Source: Tsuneonella rigui
GTDB lineage: Bacteria > Pseudomonadota > Alphaproteobacteria > Sphingomonadales > Sphingomonadaceae
Assembly (NCBI RefSeq): GCF_003958625.1
Contig: NZ_RSEL01000028.1
Location: 291,501 to 355,500 of the forward strand
Reading direction: 5' to 3'
Length of the DNA stretch: 64,000 nucleotides
Positions 17,286 through 23,578 of the stretch are shown here, piece after piece (the stretch's first letter is position 1; the number at the start of each line of letters is the position of its first letter). A program made the translations under genes and the position numbers. Under the pieces are notes generated by a model that worked only from the letters and a program-made list of their open reading frames with translations, did no database searches and was not told where the DNA came from.

Positions 17286-18753
17286 CCCGACCACCGCTCT
17301 GGCCGCCGCAATCCGTCTCAACTTCGACCTGTTCCTGCGTGTCATGTTCACCGAGATCAACGGGGGCACCTACCTCCACAACTGGCACATCGACGCGATT
17401 GCGCACCAGCTCGAGCTCATGAGGACGGGGCAGAACCGGCGCCTGATCGTGACGATGCCGCCCCGGCACCTCAAGTCGATCGCCATCTCCACCGCGTGGG
17501 TAGCCTGGATGCTGGGTCAGGACCCGTCGCTGAATTTTATGTGCGTCAGCTATGGCGACAAGCTCGCTGAGAAGCACGCGCGAGACTGCCTCAAAATCAT
17601 GCGCAGCAGGCTCTACAAGCTGGCCTTCCCGAACGTGCGACTGGCGAGGACCACGACAGGGGACTTTGAGACAACGGCTGGCGGTGGTCGTCTCTCGACG
17701 GGTGTCGAAGGTCCGATCACGGGGCGCGGTGCAAATTTCATCGTGATCGACGATCCGATGAAGGGCGCGGACGCGCTGTCGGAAGCCGCGCGCATTAAGG
17801 TCAAGGAGTGGCTCGACGGCTCGCTCATCTCACGCCTCGATGATGACGAGAGCGGCGTCGCCGCTATCGTTCTGGTCATGCAGCGGCTCCACGAGGATGA
17901 TCTTGCCGGCATGCTCATCGAGCGCGGAGGATGGAACGAGCTCCGTCTCTCCGCGATTGCGACCCATGATGAGGTTATCCCGCTCACCCGCGGGAGATTC
18001 TACCTGCGGCGCGAAGGATGCGCGCTGCACCCGGCCAGGCGGTCACTCGCGTACCTGCACGACCTCCGGGCCCAGAGCTGGTACTACTTCTCCTCCCAGT
18101 ACCAGCAGGAGCCCATTCCGCGCCAGGGCAATTTCGTCGAGCGCGAGTGGTTCCAGTTCTACGACAAGCCGCCAGAAACCGGCGTCGTGATCCAGAGTTG
18201 GGATACCGCTTCACAGCCCGGTCTCGGCAACGATTTCACGGTCGGCATCACTGCTCGCTACTACAAGGGAAGGTTCTACATCCTTGATGTCTACCGGGCG
18301 CGGGTCGCATTCGGGGCCATGGAGAGGGCGGTCATCGAGCTCTGTCGGCGATACAAAGTCGATCGCCTTGTCATCGAACAGGCCGGAAGCGGTATTCAGT
18401 TGATCCAAAGGCTCGAAGAGGAACTCCCCGATGGAGTGCCCTACCCGGTCAAGGTGAAGCCGTTCGAGTCAAAGACGATACGGTTTGAAGCACAGGCTAG
18501 TCGCGTTCAGGCTGGACAGCTCTTTCTCCCCCGCGAGGCGCCATGGCTTGCAGAGTTTATCGCCGAAGTCGTCGGCTTTCCTAACAAGCGCCACGACGAT
18601 CAGGCGGACGCCCTCGCGCAGCTCCTGGCGAACCCGCCTTGGAAAAAGCCGACGATCGTCAACGTAGGTCCCGAGTTGGCCGACGAGACATACTCAACCG
18701 GCCTGTCTGATGAAGAAGTCATGGATAACTACCTCAGAGCCTGGGACGTCTGA
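17275..18753 (+). CDS. terL: phage terminase large subunit
   Basis: Packaging ATPase/nuclease of 492 residues. The ATPase part has the Walker A-like PPRHLKS (62-68) and Walker B IDDP (158-161). The C-terminal RuvC-like nuclease has its acidic residues in SWDTASQ (Asp310), the LVIEQAGSG segment and HDDQADAL (440-447). All key residues are present, so it looks intact. No portal, capsid, protease or tail gene lies near it; the next genes are a convergent ubiquitin-like operon. It is therefore either a prophage remnant or a domesticated DNA-modification/packaging cassette. Confidence 0.93.
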   Translation: MTVDPTTALAAAIRLNFDLFLRVMFTEINGGTYLHNWHIDAIAHQLELMRTGQNRRLIVTMPPRHLKSIAISTAWVAWMLGQDPSLNFMCVSYGDKLAEKHARDCLKIMRSRLYKLAFPNVRLARTTTGDFETTAGGGRLSTGVEGPITGRGANFIVIDDPMKGADALSEAARIKVKEWLDGSLISRLDDDESGVAAIVLVMQRLHEDDLAGMLIERGGWNELRLSAIATHDEVIPLTRGRFYLRREGCALHPARRSLAYLHDLRAQSWYYFSSQYQQEPIPRQGNFVEREWFQFYDKPPETGVVIQSWDTASQPGLGNDFTVGITARYYKGRFYILDVYRARVAFGAMERAVIELCRRYKVDRLVIEQAGSGIQLIQRLEEELPDGVPYPVKVKPFESKTIRFEAQASRVQAGQLFLPREAPWLAEFIAEVVGFPNKRHDDQADALAQLLANPPWKKPTIVNVGPELADETYSTGLSDEEVMDNYLRAWDV

Positions 18754-18860
18754 TCCTCAGGTGCGAACCGTCATCTCGAACTGATTGTCGTCTCCTGACA
18801 TGGCTGGACGCGAGCAGGCGTTGAAGAGATCGTGACTGCGGCCTCCCGTAAGTCGCGCGA

Positions 18861-19268
18861 TCACTCGTCGCGAAGAAACGCTACGAGGCGTTTGACCCAA
18901 TCGCCGACCCTCTGGGTCCACGGCCTCCGCTGATATGGCTTGAGGTCCCTGCGGCGCACGACTTCGATCTCAGCTTCGGAGTAGCGCCGTCGCCATTGAA
19001 CCCTACCCTGACCGAGCACGTAGTGAGACTTACACTTGAGGTTCCAGTTCCCGACGGACGGATGAAGCGATGGCCGGGCGTCGGTGCCTTCCAGTGCCCA
19101 TTCAATGTTGTTGAGCGGAAGGATCACGCGCTCTCCGCATCCGCAAGCGCAAAGGTGATGGCACCTCGAACCCTGCGGATTGACGTAGAGGATGCCTGCC
19201 TCAAGCTGCTCGGGTATCGGACCTCGCGAGACCACGAAGGTATAACTCCGCCGGTCGAACTTATTCAC
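18861..19268 (-). CDS. DUF6527 family protein of the ubiquitin-like operon
   Basis: A protein of about 135 residues, the last gene of the Ubl operon. A metal-binding-like cluster HHLCACGCGE is followed by LPL, then the diagnostic stretch PSVGNWNLKCKSHYVL and a basic, Arg/Trp-rich tail. DUF6527 proteins occur with bacterial Ubl/E1 genes and have been proposed to process or remove the Ubl; this role is inferred here. I chose the GTG at 19268, which overlaps the E1 stop by 8 bases; a GTG at 19337 would overlap the E1 gene by 77 bases. It converges on terL with a 107-base gap. Confidence 0.82.
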   Translation of the reverse strand: MNKFDRRSYTFVVSRGPIPEQLEAGILYVNPQGSRCHHLCACGCGERVILPLNNIEWALEGTDARPSLHPSVGNWNLKCKSHYVLGQGRVQWRRRYSEAEIEVVRRRDLKPYQRRPWTQRVGDWVKRLVAFLRDE

Positions 19269-20442
19269 GGTCCAGCTGCATCGTTGATATAGTGAAGGTA
19301 GCTTGCGAAACAGCGCGACCGCTGGCGTAGTAGCCACGATACCTCTTGTACATGAAGACCGCCATAGCAGCGTTGAGGGCGTTCAGTTCCACCGTCTGAA
19401 TATTCTTCTGGTACTCATCAGGAATGTCGACCAGATCCTCGCCGATGACCTCGTTGATCAGGTCGTCGGAGCTGCTTGGATCGAGCAAGGTTGTGTCCAC
19501 CATGCCAGTGAGGCCTGGGTTGCCGTGATGCAGGCCCATCCCGACGATGATTACAGGGATCCCGTGCGCCAGCAGCATTTTGGCGATCTCCCGGCGCGCG
19601 CCCATCTTGTCGACAGCGAGGAAGGCGAAGGTGACCCCTTCAAGGAGCTGCATTGAGCCTTGGTCGAGTTTCGCCTCGATCACCTTGGCACGCTTGTGCC
19701 ACCCGGCGTAGCGCTGCTCGATCACTCGCACTTTCGGCTGACCGAGTTCCTCGCGGTGCGTCGCACCAGGGACGCGGAACGCATTGTGGAGATCGAACAC
19801 GTCGAAATCGAAGAGCCGGATTTCTTTCACGCGCGTCTTTGAGACGAGATCGAAGATGTAGGAACCGGTTCCACCAGCGCCGATGATCGCGATCGTGTCG
19901 CTCGCCAGCAGCTTGTCGAGTTCACTGAGGTTCGCCCGCGCCGAGTTCATGTCATCGAACGGGAACGGACAGTCCTCGTCAGCCTCACCGAGGTTGGCAA
20001 ACGGGGTGGCCTGAAATTCCGGATGCTTCGCTTCCGCAGGACCCGAGATGTAGCACGCGTACTCGGTGAACTTCTCGTGCAGGCTCACGTAATCACGCAT
20101 GACGCCGCCGTCGCCATGCTGCTTCCAGGACCAGTAAAACGACGACAATTTGCCATCGAAGAGCGGCGTGACGTTGGCGCCGTTACCACTAAAGAGGATC
20201 CTGCCCTCCTGATCGTAAGGCTGTCCTCCGATGAAATACATCTGGTGGTTCATGGGCAGGGTTCGTGCCTGGCCATTGTGATCGAAGTTGATCGTATCGA
20301 CCATATAGCCAGTGTGCGGATCCCCAGCCGCGTCGAGGTAGGGCACGGACATGACCAGATAGGGCCCGCGGCGATAAAGCGCATACCCTTCATCCAGAAG
20401 ACGCTGGATGCTGCCATCCTCAGAAGGCGGTAGAACTTCCAT
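19261..20442 (-). CDS. E1-like activating enzyme: DUF6791 plus ThiF domain, lacking a catalytic cysteine
   Basis: Adenylating enzyme of 393 residues. Residues 1-175 match the DUF6791 type of N-terminal domain. Residues 182-393 are a ThiF/E1 Rossmann domain with the nucleotide-binding GAGGTGS (188-194), the DFDVFDLHNAFR segment and VDKMG. It should adenylate the C-terminus of the adjacent Ubl. The only two cysteines are Cys130 and Cys158 in the N-terminal part; the ThiF domain has none, so no ordinary E1 thioester can form on it. No separate E2 gene is present, so the N-terminal domain might carry the transfer step (inference). It starts 18 bases after the Ubl stop. Confidence 0.88.
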   Translation of the reverse strand: MEVLPPSEDGSIQRLLDEGYALYRRGPYLVMSVPYLDAAGDPHTGYMVDTINFDHNGQARTLPMNHQMYFIGGQPYDQEGRILFSGNGANVTPLFDGKLSSFYWSWKQHGDGGVMRDYVSLHEKFTEYACYISGPAEAKHPEFQATPFANLGEADEDCPFPFDDMNSARANLSELDKLLASDTIAIIGAGGTGSYIFDLVSKTRVKEIRLFDFDVFDLHNAFRVPGATHREELGQPKVRVIEQRYAGWHKRAKVIEAKLDQGSMQLLEGVTFAFLAVDKMGARREIAKMLLAHGIPVIIVGMGLHHGNPGLTGMVDTTLLDPSSSDDLINEVIGEDLVDIPDEYQKNIQTVELNALNAAMAVFMYKRYRGYYASGRAVSQATFTISTMQLDRE

Positions 20443-20460
20443 CGTTTTGCACCCCCGCCC

Positions 20461-20730
20461 TTACGACTGACCGGTGCCGGTCACGGTGAAGTCCATCCCG
20501 TCGACAGCTTCGATCGAGCCACCGGGCTTGAGCTTGCCCGACGCATTGCCATGCCCGCGATCGTACGAGATGCGGTAGCCATCGGCAGGGTTCGCGTTCG
20601 GGCCGAAGGCCAACTTCACGAGATCGTCGAAAGTAATCTTTCCCTTCGGCACCGTGCGGGTGATGTCGTTGACGTCGATGCTCACCGTCTTCGGCGCTTT
20701 GTCGTCCTTGCTATTGTCGTGATCAGTCAT
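20461..20730 (-). CDS. ubiquitin-like (multiubiquitin-family) modifier protein
   Basis: A small beta-grasp protein of 89 residues, first gene of the operon. A disordered acidic N-terminus (about 14 residues) precedes a single Ubl domain (VSIDVNDITRTVPKGKITFDDL... onward, shortened) like the multiubiquitin domain family. It ends GTGQS rather than Gly-Gly, and no stop-proximal GG is present. A GGAAA ribosome site precedes the ATG at 20730. It is the likely modifier for the E1-like protein encoded 18 bases downstream. Confidence 0.85.
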   Translation of the reverse strand: MTDHDNSKDDKAPKTVSIDVNDITRTVPKGKITFDDLVKLAFGPNANPADGYRISYDRGHGNASGKLKPGGSIEAVDGMDFTVTGTGQS

Positions 20731-20793
20731 TGGTATTTCCTCATACTGACGTCTGTCCCGACGCCTGGCGGCGGTCAGACTGCTCTTTATCGG

Positions 20794-20865
20794 TCCCGAA
20801 TCGGGAACGCTGTCGATATCGCACGAGTCCGATGCCCGCACAAGGACTGCGCTCCCAATCTGGGA
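20794..20865. promoter_or_regulatory. paired inverted repeats in the divergent Ubl / HigB promoter
   Basis: Two 13-base boxes, TCCCGAATCGGGA (20794-20806) and TCCCAATCTGGGA (20853-20865), follow the pattern TCCC-N5-GGGA with starts 59 bases apart. They lie in the only spacer between the Ubl operon (start 20730, minus) and higB (start 20908, plus). The first is a perfect palindrome. The HigA-type helix-turn-helix protein encoded next to it is the likely binder, which would put both operons under one repressor (inference). Confidence 0.65.
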
Positions 20866-20907
20866 ACATTTTTCTTGCGCGCGCCATCACGCTATGCGAG
20901 GAACCGC

Positions 20908-21195
20908 ATGAGGCTAATCGGCAAATCTGAACTGCATGCTCTGGCAAGGACCAAGGACAAGGACCTTCGCGCCGCCGTGCTCGCGCTTTGCGCCGAGCTC
21001 GAGGCAGCCAACTGGCGTGCCTTCAGTGAAGTCGAAACGGCCTACCCCTTCGCAGCCAGCTCCGATCCGCGGGTCACGATTGACCTTGACGAACGCCACT
21101 GCGCGGTGGTGACATTCAACTTCGAAGTGGGGATGGCTCTGGTGGAATTCGCAGGACCGGCTGCAAGCCTGAAGCGCAAGCGCTCAGCATCATGA
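20908..21195 (+). CDS. higB: HigB-family type II toxin
   Basis: A protein of 95 residues resembling the HigB/RelE-like mRNA interferase family: it starts MRLIGKSEL, carries a Trp in EAANWRAFSEV, then the AYPFA...DPRVTIDL and VVTFNFEVGMALVEFAG strands typical of the family. Such toxins cleave mRNA on the ribosome when their antitoxin is lost. GAGGAA lies 6 bases before the ATG. The stop overlaps the next start as ATGA, the usual toxin-before-antitoxin arrangement of hig modules. Basic catalytic residues cannot be confirmed by eye. Confidence 0.8.
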   Translation: MRLIGKSELHALARTKDKDLRAAVLALCAELEAANWRAFSEVETAYPFAASSDPRVTIDLDERHCAVVTFNFEVGMALVEFAGPAASLKRKRSAS

Positions 21196-22352
21196 CCGCT
21201 ACCGTGACAATCGCTCCGGTTCGCACGGCGAGCCAGTACGAAAAGGCCAAGGCCCGTATCTCCGCTCTGATGGGCAAAAGCGATCAGAGGGCGGTCGACG
21301 AGCTCGATATCCTCGGCGCTCTCGTCGAAAAATACGAGCGTGAGAATTTTGCTCTCGAAGCTCCAACCCCGCTTGAGGCGATCCGGTTTCGGATGGCCCA
21401 GGCGCGATTAAAGCCCCGCGATCTCGAGCCGTTCATCGGGGGCCGATCCAGAGTGTCGGAGGTGTTTGCCGGCAAGCGGCCGCTGTCACTTGATATGATA
21501 CGCTCGCTTCACCGGCATCTCGGGATCCCCGCCGAAGTGCTCATTGGAACAGGCGCCTCCGAACCGATGACACAAGTCAAAGAGCCGTCTGCAGCTGCGT
21601 TACAGCGGCTCCGAGACGGCGCTTTCATGCGACCAGGAGAGTCATTCGCCGGGTTCGTCGACCGCGCGTTGGGGTCAAGCCAGGCAGATGCGTTTTGGCG
21701 CAAATCACGAACAGAGCGAACGAGCGCAAAGACCGACCATGCTGCGCTCGCTGGATGGCTAGCGGCGGTCCGGCTGTTGGCTGACGAGGTTTCGATTGGC
21801 TCAGATAGACGACCAAGCGCCGAAAAGCTGGGTAGGCGGATCGCGAAGCTCAGCGTTGAAGCAAATGGACCGCAACGCGCGAAGGCCGAACTGGCCAAAA
21901 TCGGAATAGTACTAGTTACGTTGGAGCATCTGCCGGGTACTTATCTCGACGGAGCAGCGCTTTGTCGCAACGATGGAGCGCCGGTCATTGCACTAACGCT
22001 ACGTCATGATCGTATCGACAATTTCTGGTTCACACTGCTCCACGAGCTTTGTCATGTGCTCAATCACATCGGCAAGGAAACGAATCTGATCCTTGATGAT
22101 CTTGAATTAAGGAGCAGCGATGAGATTGAGGCCGAAGCTGACCTGTTTGCTCAAAACGTTTTGATCCCGCCTACAATTTGGGATGAGAACAAATCTGCAG
22201 ACCTCGACAACGATGATGTGGACCGCATCGCTGAGTTAGCAGGGGTTCATCCGGCAATCGTAGCAGGACGATGGCAGCGAGAGCACGGCGACTATCGGCG
22301 TTTTGCAAGAAGCTTGGGTCGCGGAGAAATCAGATCTCAATTTTATCGTTAA
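21192..22352 (+). CDS. HigA-like antitoxin fused to an ImmA/IrrE metallopeptidase domain
   Basis: A protein of 386 residues with two parts. The first 120 residues are HigA/XRE-like: the ISALMGKS...DELDILGALVEKYE lead and a helix-turn-helix around residues 57-110 (MAQARLKPRDLEPFIGGRS...). The C-terminal part (about 210-370) is an ImmA/IrrE zinc peptidase with HELCH at 284-288 and a downstream EAEADLFAQNVLIP glutamate. ImmA/IrrE proteins cleave repressors in response to stress or phage signals; here regulator and protease are one chain. It is coupled to higB by ATGA and is the likely ligand of the paired repeats at 20794-20865. Confidence 0.87.
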   Translation: MTATVTIAPVRTASQYEKAKARISALMGKSDQRAVDELDILGALVEKYERENFALEAPTPLEAIRFRMAQARLKPRDLEPFIGGRSRVSEVFAGKRPLSLDMIRSLHRHLGIPAEVLIGTGASEPMTQVKEPSAAALQRLRDGAFMRPGESFAGFVDRALGSSQADAFWRKSRTERTSAKTDHAALAGWLAAVRLLADEVSIGSDRRPSAEKLGRRIAKLSVEANGPQRAKAELAKIGIVLVTLEHLPGTYLDGAALCRNDGAPVIALTLRHDRIDNFWFTLLHELCHVLNHIGKETNLILDDLELRSSDEIEAEADLFAQNVLIPPTIWDENKSADLDNDDVDRIAELAGVHPAIVAGRWQREHGDYRRFARSLGRGEIRSQFYR

Positions 22353-22846
22353 AGGCTGCGTAATCGGCGCCCATCGTATGGAGCCTCAACTTGATCAAAT
22401 GTGTTCCAGCCTGCTACCTTTTTATTGCTCAATTTCCACCTTCCGGACGGCGCTGTCTCTGAATTTGTCCATTGCGGCGCACATTGCGAGATCGTTCCGC
22501 CAACCGAATTGGGTATACACATTACATATCATTTTTGGGTTCGCTGGCGGCGCATTGGTCGTCAGACGCTCCCACATGGAAGAAATTGAATGGGTTGAAA
22601 CGACAAGCCATGTGCCCGGGTTCACACGCAATGATGCGGGAAACTCGGCATTATTACGTCGTATGCACGCACTAAGCTCAGCATCATGCTGTGGTTCAAT
22701 CATAACTACGAAAAGAGGGTTCAGCTGGCGGAGCGTGGTTCTCCCGGTCGCCCCTTTCTCACGCGATCTAAACCAGCCGAACACTTAGCTCACGCCAACG
22801 CAATGCGGCCCATGGAACATTGCGCATCCGAGACCGGCCAAGGTTC
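22353..22846. other. 494-base stretch without a confident gene, lower GC than surroundings
   Basis: Between the HigA-ImmA gene and the mmsB remnant. The base composition is visibly more AT-rich than the neighbours. Only one weak minus-strand open frame (22422-22784) is worth noting; no RNA gene or clear IS end was found. It probably marks the right edge of the acquired block. Confidence 0.4.
22422..22784 (-). CDS. possible small hypothetical protein
   Basis: An open frame of 120 codons from a GTG at 22784, with an ATG at 22703 as alternative. The product has a plausible alternation of hydrophobic strands (LFVVMIEP, GTWLVVST) and an amphipathic helix, but no domain I can name. The ribosome site is weak. 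It may be a real accessory gene or chance; the opposite strand is also open here. Confidence 0.33.
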   Translation of the reverse strand: MFGWFRSREKGATGRTTLRQLNPLFVVMIEPQHDAELSACIRRNNAEFPASLRVNPGTWLVVSTHSISSMWERLTTNAPPANPKMICNVYTQFGWRNDLAMCAAMDKFRDSAVRKVEIEQ

Positions 22847-23570
22847 TCATCGAAGCGTCCGAATGATCCCGCTGAAGTCCACGCTGCCGTTTCCCGCGCC
22901 GCCGAAGTCTTCGTACAGCGCGCGCGCCCGCCGGCCCATCGGCACGGGCGCGTCGGCGGTCTCGGCCGCCTCCATCGCCAGCCGCAAGTCCTTGAGCATC
23001 CGCCCCGCCGCGAAGCCGCCCTGATAATCGTTGTCGGCCGGCGAGGTCGGGCCGACGCCGGGGACGGGGCAGTAGCTCGTCATCGACCAGCACTGGCTGC
23101 TCGAGACGCTAGAGATGTCGTAGAAGGTCTGCGGATCGAGTCCCAGCTTCTGCGCCATCGCGAAGGCCTCGCAGGTGCCGAGCATGCTGATGCCGAGCAG
23201 CATGTTGTTGCAGATCTTGGCCGCCTGCCCGTTGCCCGCCGCGCCGGCGTGGATCACCGCCTTGCCCATCGCCTGCAGGATCGGCTCCGCGCGCGCGAAC
23301 GCGCTCTCGCTACCGCCGACCATGAAAGTAAGCATGCCGCCGTTGACCGCCGCGACCCCGCTGGAAACCGGCGCATCGACCATCTCGTAGCCCGCCTTGT
23401 GCGCCTGGTCCGCCAATTGGCGCGCGGTCGCGACGTCGATCGTCGAGCAGTCGAGCAGTCGAGCAGTCGAGCAGTCGAGCAGGATCGCCCGCTGACGCAT
23501 TGCCGAACACCTCTCCGGTGTACGCGCTGAGCACGATCTCGCCGTTCGGCAGCATCGACAAATTCTCGCG
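22847..23570 (-). pseudogene. mmsB: 3-hydroxyisobutyrate dehydrogenase remnant, 5'-truncated and frameshifted
   Basis: The minus strand encodes the C-terminal three quarters of a 3-hydroxyisobutyrate dehydrogenase (valine catabolism): SMLPNGEIVLSAYTG, LLDCSTIDVATAR, the catalytic-loop VDAPVSSGVAAVNGG, GNGQAAKICNNMLL and DNDYQGGFAAGRMLKDL. The N-terminal Rossmann part (the GLGNMG region) is missing; the similarity begins near 23570, just beside the stop of the GGT gene at 23579. The two parts lie in different frames, separated at an octanucleotide repeat tract (23443-23482) whose copy number breaks the frame. It is a non-functional fusion remnant at a recombination junction. Confidence 0.85.
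23443..23482. repeat. five tandem copies of the octanucleotide TCGAGCAG
   Basis: Five perfect head-to-tail units of 8 bases. On the coding strand they read as repeated Leu-Leu-Asp-Cys-Ser-Thr-Ala-Arg of the mmsB remnant. Since 8 is not a multiple of 3, each gain or loss shifts the frame. Confidence 0.92.
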
Positions 23571-23578
23571 GCGGATGA

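Noticed and set aside
22303-22788. 161-codon plus-strand frame after the HigA-ImmA gene
   Set aside because: Begins inside the HigA-ImmA gene in another frame, with no ribosome site; its protein shows no family pattern.
23443-23482. Short repeat array as a CRISPR
   Set aside because: Units are 8 bases and directly adjacent with no spacers; it is a simple tandem repeat.
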